Shown in pieces: positions 1 through 11,355 of a stretch of DNA of 64,000 nucleotides. The number at the start of each line of letters is the position of its first letter. The stretch's first letter is position 1. The DNA lies in NCBI GenBank assembly GCA_022478985.1, contig JAKSZP010005264.1, positions 186,001-250,000 of the forward strand. Direction: 5' to 3'. The translations under genes were made by a program, and so were the position numbers. The notes under the pieces are model-generated. The model was not told the DNA's origin. It did not search any database and saw only the letters and a list, made by a program, of their open reading frames with translations. This DNA comes from Massospora cicadina (Eukaryota > Entomophthoromycota > Entomophthoromycetes > Entomophthorales > Entomophthoraceae).

Positions 1-810
1 CATGCCATTTGATGTCAGGTGACTGATAACTGCCAGCAGAGGACAGTTTTAGTATATTAAGGTGGATATTGTCCGCCTTACAAATGGATCAAAGCCAAAC
101 CATAAGAGACCTGAGGGCCACACTGACCCTTAAATTCATTTTGATAAAAATCACTTATAAACATGGGTGACCCAATCTCTTCTTATAAAAAATGGTACCA
201 ACTTCACATCCCAGATGATCACTAAGCTTAATAAATTGATGGGGGTCTATGGGGTCCTGTTTACATTCTATTACCACAAAACTAATGGTATGGTGGAGTG
301 AGAAAGCAGCCTTAGTTGGCATCCTAAAAAAATTGGCATTGTTAGACTGTCCATTTGTAACCTCATCCTGCCTTCCGCACCCTTTGCATACTTTATCACA
401 TCCCACTTGTCCACAGGAAAATCACCGTTTTAACTCCTGTATGGGAAACAACCCATACTGCTTTGATCCTATACTCCTGCATTTGCAGAGAGATAATGAT
501 CACCAGCCAATACCTAGATAACCTCAAATAAAAGTTGATCCAGCTCCAAATTATGGTTACTCTAATTTGCTGGCCCAGAATATGAGATGTAGAGAGCGCA
601 ACAACCATAATCTCCATCCTTTGCCCTGTCATGGCCTAGGGGAATTGAATGCTCTACTACAATAACCATGGGTTTGGCAGGACAAGTAAGCTCAAACATA
701 TCTGGAAGGGTCAGTTGAGATTATAGATAAAACCTCAACTAATACTTACACGTTTAAGGACCCCATCAAAGGGCACACTTTTCAATATAGTACACGCTAA
801 ATTCTTAATA
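1..810 (+). pseudogene. Ty3/gypsy integrase relic (element H, 3' part of pol)
   Basis: Forward-strand translation, with stops, gives the C-terminal half of a retrotransposon integrase. A core motif reads NGTNFTS near 150-175, followed by YHKTNGMVE (about 270-300; YHPQTNG-E is the family pattern) and STGKSPF-LLYGKQP (about 410-455; compare STGKSPFELLYG). A GPY/F-like C-terminus, KLKHIWKGQLRL ... NIVHAKFLI, ends near 805. An in-frame TGA follows the conserved VE. The element enters from beyond the left edge, so gag, RT and the 5' LTR are not visible, and I could not place a 3' LTR. The closing VHAKFL resembles the integrase end of element E, so the two are probably related families. Not functional. 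Confidence 0.8.
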
Positions 811-1600
811 TTATTCCATAAGGGCGCCAAGATGCCAACTACTAACAACCAACATCTCAACTGCTGACTGTAAATAATTTGAAACTTTTTATGTTTGATT
901 AATTACAAATGTTGAGATATTGGTTTGTTCAACCATACAACATTGACTCCAGCAATAATACCCCAAATGCTCTATAGACCTCATCGCTACCACAAACCAC
1001 CTTGCTACACTGTCTTTGTATCTCATTAAAATGATTTCATTGGTCTACCATTGATATTCCATTAATATTTTCTGTCTCAAATTCTAAATATTAAATCAAT
1101 TCGCCATATGACCCTAATTTTAACAAAAGTCTATCAATCTGTCAACCAAACACCCAATGCCTAAAAACTGTTCCACTCCTGTCAATTAAAAATCACAAGA
1201 ATTATCCAGTAGAATATGCCATGAATATTTCCACTAATCATATAAACTGCCATAATTATTCACCTAAAACTGCCATAAACGTTTCCTCCTACCAATACCT
1301 AAAAGATATACTAACCTTTGGCCTAACCCCTGCAGTGGCATTATTAGTATATCAGTGGGCAAAAAATGGGAAACACAAGAAGGTTTATTCATCACAGTGA
1401 ATCCTGAAACATGGATTACATTCCATAGGCCCCAGCATATATTTTAAAGGGGCCGCAATTTGATAAATGGGAACACAGCAACCCAAATTATTGGATACAT
1501 TAATAATCAAACTCTGCCACCTTCAAAGTAACTCAGGTTTTACATTCATGATGGATCAATTCTGGATTTACCAAATAATAATTTAGTATAACTTAAGTAT
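811..1600. other. AT-rich non-coding stretch, host sequence of the LINE-1 insertion
   Basis: No ORF of note and no recognisable motif. It may be the 3' untranslated part or LTR of element H, but no partner copy is visible. It continues at 6873 after the LINE. Confidence 0.5.
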
Positions 1601-1700
1601 ATACTTCTAGTAAAAGCGGCTTTTCTTTCTCATAACAATCACTTTTAAGTTACTACAATTTGATTCAAACAGCAAATTTGGATAATCACACACAGGAAAG

Positions 1701-3126
1701 ATGGGCGACTCTATCAATAAAAATAATACAACATGGGTGAGCGTCGCGGCGAGCAGTGCACTTAACGGTGCAACTAAGGGCAAGAAACTCCCTGGAGGGG
1801 GACCAGGAACCCAATCTGAAAAAGAAATTGAAAACTCAGACACCATATGGGTTTATGGTATTCACTTTAAAGCACGCGCAATATATGTACATTTAGTTCA
1901 ACCAACCCTTATCAAAGGTGGAACATGGGATCAGACTCTTCCTTGGGGATGAGTCACTGACCCTGTGGGAGAAAACATGTGAGGCACATCCCTCACTTTT
2001 CCCTCATGTGGTGTACGTAGCCACCAACAACATGGGCTGTAGCTGGATTGATATTGGTTTCAAAACAGCCGATGAAGCCAATGCCGTAGCAAAAGTCTGT
2101 GTGGAAATTGCCCTCCCCAAGGGCAAAAAAATTGTGTGCACTGTGCGCACCAGATGGAACAAAGTGAAAACTTTGTTCATCTCTTTTGACTCGCTCCCCA
2201 CCAACCTTCCTTGTAAGGTAATCGAGGAGGAGCTCTGCAAAGGTCTCATGGCCTACGGAGAAATTCAGCAACTCACATTACAGCAATTTCGCCTGATGAC
2301 CAACCTGTGCACAGGCAAAGCTATCGCTGTAATCAATCCCTTCCCAGAAGTGGAAGAGGACTTATCCAGAATTTCCCGCACAGCAGAATTTCACTTTGAA
2401 GATGGGGGCCATTCAGCCACGTTCTGAGTTACACTGGAGCGCGCACCGCCCATTTGCAACCACTGTGGCTTACTGGGCCACAAGGAACACGCATGCTCTG
2501 TGAAAGAGGGCTTAATGGAAAATGACTATTGTGAGGAAGCAATAGACAAAGATAATGAAAACTTCACCAAAATGACTGACGGTCACCACCCATTCCTCTG
2601 GGGTGAAGATAGACTATACTCCATCGTGGACCCAGTTACAAGCAAACAACATAAAGCAGCACAAAAAGCCTGCAAGCGAGCAGCGGCTGAAGTGGCGGCA
2701 CACGCGGAGTCCGCCATTAACCCCAGACAAATTTGGGAGAATATTTCAATTATTCACCGAACCAACCAATCAGAACAATATGCCCAGGTCAAAAATTTTC
2801 ACAGTAACCTGACTAAGTCACAAAGCGACATCAGTCATGCACATATTGAGGAACAATGCAACTGCAATTTGGGCGAAAATGTGGTTCACAATTCACCAAA
2901 GTTGAACCTCAAAAATACAAAATACAATCAACAATCCGCATCAAATCAACATGAGACTTGTGCAGGAAAAGTTGACGCAAATGCAAAAAACTGCAATTCC
3001 ATTGAATCATTGGGCCAGATCAAGGGAACCAACAATGGCAGTGAAAGAATTGGAGTACAGACGCGGAGCATGGCCAAAATGAGCCATGGTGGGATAGGGC
3101 CAGAGGGCCCTCCCAACTGCTCCTGA
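1701..3126 (+). pseudogene. LINE-1 ORF1 (nucleic-acid-binding protein with CCHC knuckle), broken
   Basis: The likely start is the ATG at 1701 (MGDSINKNN). The frame changes between about 1918 and 1950. From there a ~160-residue region with two alternating hydrophobic/basic blocks resembles the RRM-like ORF1 core of Tad/L1-type LINEs. A TGA at 2425-2427 (consistent with CGA to TGA) interrupts it just before a perfect zinc knuckle at 2455-2496: CNHC...H...C, spacing CX2CX4HX4C. The tail (2500-3126) is Lys/Asn/Gln rich and ends TGA at 3124-3126. ORF1 proteins coat the LINE RNA. The knuckle is directly visible; the RRM assignment is by family resemblance only. Confidence 0.8.
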
Positions 3127-6100
3127 GGCGCCGCAGGCACCTCAGTGTCAATAGGGACGCTAAACATCGCGGGAGCCAGGGCTCATACATCCCAAGCCAA
3201 AAAGCTGGCATTCCTGCAAAAACCCCTTGTAGACATCTTGGCCATCCAAGAACCCACTGTCTACAAGGGGAAGAAGAATCCTGGTCAACCATGGTTGCAC
3301 CATCACAATCAGTATGGACGTCTCACTGTGGGGTGATCGTCCAAAACAACAAAAAATTTAAAATTACAAATTCGTCATCACACTTGCATGGTTGAGTCTT
3401 GGTAGCAACAATGACATGCCAAGAGGAAATAATTTTGATAGCATGTATATATGCACCGTGCACTGCAACTGAGAGAAAACAATCTTTTGAAAACATTCCT
3501 ACTCTCACCCTCCCTAAAGATACCATTATGTTAGGCGACTTCAACTTCTGGAATAACCCTGATATGGATCGATGGCCTAATCCCAGGGGATACCCACCTG
3601 GACACATTGAATATCGCGCAATGAAGGCATCTCTTGGCTTACAGGATGCTCTTCCCCCCAATTCACCATTACTTCCCCACATGACGTGGCCCAACATATG
3701 TGAGGGAGCGCTCATATTGATGAGTCGCATTGACCACATCCTCATCCCACAATCCCACCACTCAAGAATCTCCAAAATTTATAACAAAAAAGATTAATTT
3801 TTCTGACCACCGATTAGTTATGGTGCAGTTAACTCCAACCCAATCCCACACACAGGTGTCGCCTTGGAGAGAGCTTCACCCAGAAAATATAAAATTGCTC
3901 AAGATATCTGACTGGGTTGAAAACAAGGCTACAAACCCAGAATTCACAACCCCATTCACTTCAGATCCCATTGGATCATGGGAAAATTTCAAAAAGGATA
4001 TAATCAACAAAACCTGACATATTGCATCACGCAAGTACACTGCAGACACAGCCACAATCAAGCGTACCTTTGCAGAACTAGACCACCTGGAAATAAATAC
4101 TCTGAGATCTGGCTATAGCCCTAACTGGGGACGCAAATGGGCAGAAATTTCTGCCTGACTTAACAAACTCATCTTCAAACACCAACACAGAATCAAAGTA
4201 TCAAACAAAGATAAGTTCATTAAGGAAGGTGAAACCTGCTCAACATACTTTTTCTGCCAATTCCACTCCTGTGGAAACCAGCCCGCATGCACACAGGTCC
4301 ACAAGACCAATGGCACCATGGCAACTGACCCTGAGGAGGTCAAGGCAGAAGTACACCGCTATTACACCGAATTATATCATGAAACGCCAACAGATTCACA
4401 AAAAATTAAAGAATTTATACAAACTGCTGAGATACAAAGTACACCACCAAATTACAAATACTATCCCTTATTACACAGGAGGAGCTTTGGCAGACAATTC
4501 GCGGTGCACCACGTAGGAAATGCCCAGGGCCTGATGGAATACCCTACAAATTTTACAAAAAATATTTTCAACAAATTGCCCCCCTCCTATTGGCGTCTAT
4601 GAACCAGAGCTTATTGGAAACACGCCTATTACCAGGAGGCCATGAATCCTACGTTATAACCTTGTATAAAAAGGGTGACAAGTTGGACCTGGCCAACTGG
4701 CGCCCAATTGCACTCTCCAACACTGACACAAAGTTTCTAACAAAAATTTTAGCAGCTAGATTAGGCGCAATTGCATCAGACGTCCTATCACCCAACCAGT
4801 TTGGGTTCATACCAGGGCGTTCAATCTGGAACAACATACACCCTGTTGCAAACATTTGCCAATCCAAAGCAACTGGTGCCCTGGTCTTCTTAGATCAGGA
4901 AAAGGCGTATGACCGTGTTAGCTGGCCATACCTAAAAGAATGTCTACATGCCTTCAAACTCCCACCAAGATTCATAAAATGGGCGATGCTCCTAACAGAA
5001 TCTGCAACCATGGCTGTATGCGGCCCTGGATTCCTAACAAACAAGATTAAACCACGCAGAGGGCTCAACAAGGGGATCCCCTCAGCCCACTGCTATACAA
5101 TTTCAGCTTTGACCCACTCCTCCGAGTAAATGACTCACGTCTCATGGGGATAACCGCACAAGGACAACCAACAGTCAAGATACTGGACTTTGCGGATGAC
5201 TGCGTAGCAGTTATAGCAAACAATGAAGATGCCCAACAGCTGGAACGCACTCTAGAGGAATACTCCAAGGCGAGCAATGCATCACTCAACAAAAGGAAGA
5301 TAGAAATTCATCCTCTTAGGCAAATACACAAACATTGGGCCACAACATCAGAACCTCATACCAACACACGAAGAAAAAACCCAATCATTTTACCCTTTGC
5401 AACACCTCCCACCTCCACTCCTGTCTGACACCTTGGAATCTGGCTAGAATCAGGGGGATATGCTAATGAGACAATGGAAAGTAACCTGTTACAACGGGTG
5501 TCCAAACGCGTCGCCTCCCTCAAGGGAAGAACCCAGGACGAACAGGATGAGTTACAGTTGCTAACTCGCTCATCCTCCCAATACTGTGGTACCAGGCCCA
5601 TGCGATAGCCTTCTCACCTATTTTTATAACCTCAATCCGCGCGCTTATCCAGGGCTGGCTGTGGCCCAGCTCTCACCCTCCTATACGGATGGAAACACTA
5701 TTTGGCCCACGCTCAAGCAGAGGCATGGGACTAATAGAATTTGAGAGCCACGCCAATCACATCTTAAGTACCTGGATAAAGGAAATCCTTGCTCCAGACC
5801 TCCCGCAACAACATTGCTCCAGAGCAGCAAGGACTAACTTTGCACAGGCGCTCAAATTAACCAACCCACATAGTCCACCCAGACTACTTTCATACCTTAC
5901 CAAGCACCCTACTGCAACGGGTCCGCATGGAACCTCCCCTCATTTCAAAACATATCCTCCAAACTATCCGCTGTATGGGATGTACCATAGAGAACACAGG
6001 TACTATACAGGGAAGGGGACGACCCAGCCCCCAATTCAAATTAAGAAACCCATAAAACCACCCTCAAAGGGATATGCTCGCAACAACTCCAAGAATAGCT

Positions 6101-6750
6101 AGGATAGAATACCTAGATGTGTTGGACATTCCCTATGATTTAACCACACAGAAGGCAATGTGGAAAATGACTCACCACCCACTCTTACAGCCAAGGATAA
6201 GAGCAAACGCCTAGCGCTGTCTGAGAAGGACCTATAGGTCGGCGGACTGTTCCAACTCCCTCCACAAAACATGTGCAGTATGTGGAGGGGAGGGATCCCT
6301 ACATCACCGCCTAGAAACATGCCCCCCAACCAAAGCTATATGGCAGGAAGTCGCACTCCTGCTTAAGATCCAAAACGAACAAGAATTTTTGATATCAAAG
6401 AGCATCTTTGCGCTCCAGATCAAGTCACCAATCCCATCTACCCTCCATTTTTTAATAATACCCATTGCAATGTGGACAATCCACACAATTGCATTAGATG
6501 CGTTCAAGGGCACGGTCCCAACCATTCATGGGGTTATTAACAGATTCCATGTCCACTTACTGGAGCACTTCCAAGCCTGGCTCTATGGATATATGAGACC
6601 AAGGCAAAAAGCGCTCATAGAATCATGGTTCCCACTCTGGTTCCTCCACACAGACCCTTTCCTTCACATCTGTTCCATAGCAGGGGAAACCCCTCGGAGT
6701 AGTGCACCAACCCCCCATACCTGGCAGTCCCGCTGGCAACAGGAGTAACT
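3127..6750 (+). pseudogene. LINE-1 ORF2 (endonuclease - reverse transcriptase - zinc finger), broken
   Basis: Endonuclease motifs appear in order: TLNIAGAR (about 3155), IQEP (about 3247), YAP (about 3450), GDFN (about 3537), SRIDHIL (about 3723) and FSDHRL (about 3800, in another frame). RT motifs follow: LYKKGD...WRPIALSN (about 4660-4715), QFGFIPGRSI (about 4798), FLDQEKAYDRV (about 4888) and FADD (5189-5200, catalytic Asp pair kept). A one-base loss in a G run near 5070 shifts the frame just before FADD, and there are further stops at 3334, 4016 and elsewhere. After the thumb come RGMGLIEFESHA (about 5720) and a CX2C-H-C zinc finger near 6270-6325, as in the zf-RVT tail of fungal and plant LINEs. 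It would nick target DNA and prime reverse transcription if intact. Confidence 0.88.
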
Positions 6751-6872
6751 TGAGTACCCTGGGGTGCCTAATTTTATATTTGTTAGTTATTTCCTTAGTT
6801 TTACGTATATTTGGTAATGTCCGTCCCCTGGTTGTCTTACCTTGGTTAAATAAAAATACTTCTAGTAAAAGC

Positions 6873-7610
6873 ATATTTTCACCCAATTTAAACATTTTAT
6901 TTTGAGGTCTATTTTCATACCACTAAACTTAATTAGGCGTAGATATATCTAGAACAATAATGCCTTGTTGTAATACCAATTGCAACACATGAATACCCAC
7001 TTCCCTTATATAAAAGAATATATCAAGGTTTTAATTAATCTAGTTGATAACCCTCTCATTATTACAAAAACAGGGATTCACATCATTTCTAAAATGTACT
7101 TGTACCAATATTCAAATAAACAAAGTTTGGGGTTGATCCATTGTTGACAACGGCTCTCCTGTATATTTAATATAATCAAGTTTCAACACTATTGAGGATA
7201 TTCTCTAATGTGTCCCACCATCAATGATATGAAACAGCATAGCTTATGAGTACTATGAGTGAGGAGGCATATAGCATGTTACCAATGAGGTTTGGCTCTT
7301 GCAGGTCCGTGCACCTGATAAAGTGGTACTTAAATTTAACTAATGATTTCTTACTGTAATAGTTCCATTAAGTTTTATGGTTACAATATAAAATATGAGG
7401 GGCACAATTTACTAGCTTGGGTCAAACACTACCACTTTACTACTTGAGAGATAGTCAGACCTCTCTCCCTAATAAGAACAACTTCATCAATGTGGTTTTA
7501 TAATGATAGTGTAGTCCCTATCCATTATTAACAAATGGGCCACAAAAGTTTCCCCACAACTCACCCTTCCTGAGATCAAGGATATCCCCCTTAGGCTTCA
7601 AATAATTGCA
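6873..7610. other. AT-rich non-coding stretch between LINE-1 and element D coding remains
   Basis: Direct continuation of the sequence at 1600, as shown by the shared 17-bp TSD. No ORF of note. It probably holds remains of the 3' end of H and the 5' end of D, but I could not match LTR copies. Confidence 0.45.
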
Positions 7611-7619
7611 TATTTTAAC

Positions 7620-10125
7620 CCTGAGAATGATGCATGGTGTTCACCAGTATAAGCTTTGAGCTACCTGAAGGACTACTGAAGGAAGTTTATTCCCCTTGGC
7701 AACAATTGAGAATTGAACCTTTTTCTGCTCCTGGAATAATTTCAGATGGTCACAAAGGAATCTGTGTGTTACTTGCCAATTTAACTGCCTCTAAAAACTC
7801 AATCTATAAAGTCTAATAAGTTTAATTTTTACATCTTACTTGGCTGTAAGAGGTTTAGGAGGTAAATGAGTTTGGCAATCTGGTGGAGTTTGGGTTACCA
7901 GAGTCACCCCCGCGAAAATTGTGCAGTCATTTTTGTGAACAACTTGACGTTTAAACTGAAAGTCAGAAAAAATCAAGTGATGGCTCTCATACAAAAATAT
8001 GCTAAGTATGAGTGACAGATGACTATGACTTTAGATGTGCTGTGTGGATCTAGCACCACGTTAATACTGGGATGAAAGGCACATTTGATTATGACCAATA
8101 CAGAGAATCAAGGCTAGTGACAGGAATTTCATAAGGAATTTGAGAAATTATGTGAAAAGGGATGATTTTCCCCTTCAGCAGCCCATGGGCCAGCCTGGTA
8201 CTCATAGTCAAAAAGAATTATAGCTCTAATAGAGCCATTATGATAACCAATATTTATATAATTACTAAAAAGGGTCCTTATACTTTACCTTGAAAAGATG
8301 ATGCCTTGGATCAATCAGTAGGAGTCAATTGCTTACCACTCTGGACCTAATTAGTAGAAACTGGCAGATTGATCTGCCTCCTGAAGACCAAGAAAAGTGT
8401 TTAATTACCTCTCAAAGATTTTATCAACTGACTTAGATGCCCAAGGACTGTGCAATGCACTAGCCACTTTTTAGCGGGCTATGAATACTATGCTGGAAAT
8501 TTATAGATGAGTTGCGTTCTAGTTTACCTTGATAATATATATGCTTTCTCAAAAACTATACATAACATTTAGCGCATTTGGAAGTGGTCTTTTGTAGATT
8601 AATTTGAGCTCGATTAAAAATGAACATAGCAAGTGCTAGTTCATTAAGTCTTAAATGGAGTATCTGGGTCGCATCCTTGACACTTAAGGAATATGGCCGC
8701 AACCTCAAAAGCTTGACTTTATCATCCTATGAGGAAGCCTGAAATTAAGTGAGATATCCAAGTGTTTCTTGTAATATTTGTATATTACTGCTAGTTATAA
8801 AAGGGTTTGTATAGATTGCGGATCCCCTATTACATCTTCTTCAAGGAAGAGTCTCTTTCCAATAGTCATAAGAATGTAAAGACTCCTTCAGCTGATTACA
8901 GAAAATCTTTAATGAAGCCTCTGTTCTGATATATCTCAATTTTTAACAGCTGTTTAAAGCACAAACTGACGCATCACATAATGATATAGGATCTGTACTA
9001 TATCAGATAGGAGATGACAGGGAAGAGCATCTGGTAGGCTTCTGCAGTCATGTATTGAACAAGCATAAACAATATTATACTGTAACTTAATGAAAATGCT
9101 TAACCATCATGCTTCCTTGTAAACAATTTTGATAGTATCTACATAGGACTAGGGTCAATATGTCACTGATCATGCTTACTTGTAATGGTCAGACAACCTT
9201 AAAGAGATAGAAAGTTGATTTTTATGATGAGCCCTGAAACTATAGGCCTACAACAATGAGATAGTAGTTTTCTCAAGGTGAACTCATCAGAATGATGATT
9301 TTTTTAACTACCTGCTATAAAAGCTTTATCTCTCTTTTCAGACAACTATCTGAAAAAAATAAGCGAAAAATTAAACCAATGAGAGATCTGATATCTGTTG
9401 CACCTTAGATTGGCTAATGAAAGATACTAAAATTTAAATTTATAATTGTATAAATTAGGAGTTAATGACCAAAGATTATACCCTTACTTTCAGCTCATCT
9501 AGAAGTAATCATGCAAACCTATCGCTCAGCTGGACATGAAGGCCTACTTAAGATTCTAATGTTAATAAAACAAGGACATTATTGGGAATAGTAAAATGGT
9601 TAATATCCAGGGTATTTTTTTGAAATACCACAAATGTCAAGCACATCAGATATATAAGCCTACAACTACATATAGATTGGTTAAACATAAATGGGTATGG
9701 TATACAGTGTCTATACTTATCATAAAACCTTTCTTAGCCAGTGTTTTTAATTTCATATAACATTGTAGAAATCAAACATCTCACTAAATAGGTCAAAGCT
9801 CAAGCTATAAGAGGTATTGAAGTGACCTCAACTGCTAAATCTATAATGAAACAGGCGATTCACTGACATGGTTGCCCACAAGTTATCCTCATGGACAATA
9901 TCACTAAATTTATATCTTGAGTTTTCCCAAATTTATTAAGTGATAGGAATTTGAGGGTTTCTTGCCATCCCTTATCATCCAGAAACTAATGGGATGGTGG
10001 AATGTGACAACATTCCTTAATACAAGCTCTTTAGAAGTTTTCCAACGCTTTTCTTTCTTTATATGCCATATGTGTAGACTTAACCATTTTTGCTTATAAA
10101 TTCAGTTACCACAGCACTATAGGGG
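7620..10125 (+). pseudogene. Element D pol relic: dUTPase-like, RT, RNase H, integrase (left part)
   Basis: Degraded Ty3/gypsy polyprotein. At 7634-7816 an open stretch carries FELPEGL...APGIISDGHKGI-VLLANL, a dUTPase-like segment also seen in E. RT follows: SPWASLVLIVKKN (about 8175), LISRNWQIDLPPEDQEKCLI (about 8350) and the active site VYLDNI at 8522-8539, where the second catalytic Asp is Asn (GAT to AAT). RNase H is open at about 8948-9088 (AQTDASHND...). Integrase shows GHEG..K...YW near 9537-9590 and YHPETNGMVE near 9967-10000, and breaks off after HSTIG at the 5-bp TSD agggg (10121-10125). It resumes at 27616. No 5' LTR or gag recognised. Dead by many stops. Confidence 0.8.
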
Positions 10126-11336
10126 TGCTTCAGATGAGGCTGCAAATGGTGCAGAAAATCATTCCTTGACTAGTGTAATGACTGGAATTCACCCCAGACT
10201 AGTGGCAGTACAGGCGACCAAACCACCTCAGATGAGGTTAATTAATGCCATTTTATAGATGCAATAAGCAAAGGAATTTTCAGTCAAATTGGGATGATGT
10301 CATGCGGAAAATTTTTTGCCCTCATGAGTCAGAAGCTTTACTTTTTAAATAAAACGTCATCGCCAAAATTCCCTAAGTAAATTGACCTCATTATATACCT
10401 TTGAGGGCCAAAATAATTGGGATTCTGCCAATGACATGACGATGAGAAGACCAAATTATGCTGATGAGAGTATCTGAGGATCAAAAGTGAATATTACCAA
10501 ATCTTGTATTCATCCAATTTTGATAGTCTCTTGAAACTACTGTGCAAGGCGCATCACAGGAGCGTCAAGGCTCAAACCTGTAGTTCATAAGGGTATCAGA
10601 GTTGGTAATAAAGCAATATCAGAAGAGGATACAATAGCCTAGACCCATAAGAGGGGACTAGTACAAAGGCCCCTGAACATCCAGGTTTGGGGATAACCAC
10701 CACTAGTTGGAGCTTGTGGCTACAAGGATCAACCTAAATGGATGAAGTGACTTAAGCAGCATTCAGAAGACGTCTGACTGGGGGATCTTAATAATCTTTA
10801 TATCAAACAAAAAGTCCCACTTTTTTAATATTACATTCAATTTCATATCCTGATTAACTCTTGAGCTATAAAATACTTCACTTTCTATATTAAAAAACCC
10901 TTTCTGTAGACCTCAATTTTATCCTTTTACGTGCACTTATAGTTGTATAATGATTTAATCGCTAGTAACCAGTCTGGGATAAGCCAAATATACAGAATAC
11001 AGTAATCAATATGAGATCTGCTCTTTTTTGAAGAAGTCACTCACTCTTGTAAATACCTTGGAGCTGAGCTGTCAAGTGAAAGGCTGGATTGACTTCCATT
11101 ATTACTGAGGGCCAACAAAGTTCAAACATGTCTAAGAATTCTACATGAGTTTTCGCCATGGGTGTAAAGAGTTTACCATAGCAATTGACGCTACAAGGGG
11201 TATCATCAGAGGAGAATTTTCTCTGGAGGATTGTGATCTTAACAAAGGTTGTCTGGTGCCTAATCTGCGCATAGTAAAACCCCTGAGCAGCAAGTCAGAC
11301 TTACATGTTAAATGAGACGAGGTTAGTGAGCTGAAT
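10126..11336 (+). repeat. Element B 5' LTR
   Basis: Pairs with 26398-27615 over its whole length, for example the blocks at 10640-10700 / 26905-26965 and 11120-11330 / 27395-27610. Terminal bases are mutated (TGCTTC at the start). Upstream TSD agggg at 10121-10125. Confidence 0.9.
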
Positions 11337-11337
11337 G

Positions 11338-11355
11338 TGGTGCTCACTACAGGGG
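11338..11355 (+). promoter_or_regulatory. Primer-binding site of element B
   Basis: tggtgctcactacagggg begins one base after the LTR. It starts with TGG, as expected for pairing with a tRNA 3' CCA. Near-identical sites follow the 5' LTRs of E (28579) and C (24129, reverse). Which tRNA it matches is not determined. Confidence 0.75.

Larger units (their letters stand above)
1618..6855 (+). mobile_element. Full-length LINE retrotransposon (LINE-1 copy, Tad-like), inactivated
   Basis: A 5.2-kb non-LTR element is bounded by a perfect 17-bp target-site duplication, atacttctagtaaaagc, at 1601-1617 and 6856-6872. It has a short 5' UTR, an ORF1 with RNA-binding-like region and CCHC knuckle, and an ORF2 with apurinic-type endonuclease, reverse transcriptase and a C-terminal zinc finger. 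It ends in a short 3' UTR closing on TTAAATAAAA rather than a long poly(A). Stops and frameshifts in both ORFs make it non-autonomous. The last ~45 bp of its 3' UTR recur at the end of the SINE at 18073-18374. The clean ends and intact TSD suggest it is younger than the surrounding gypsy relics. Confidence 0.93.
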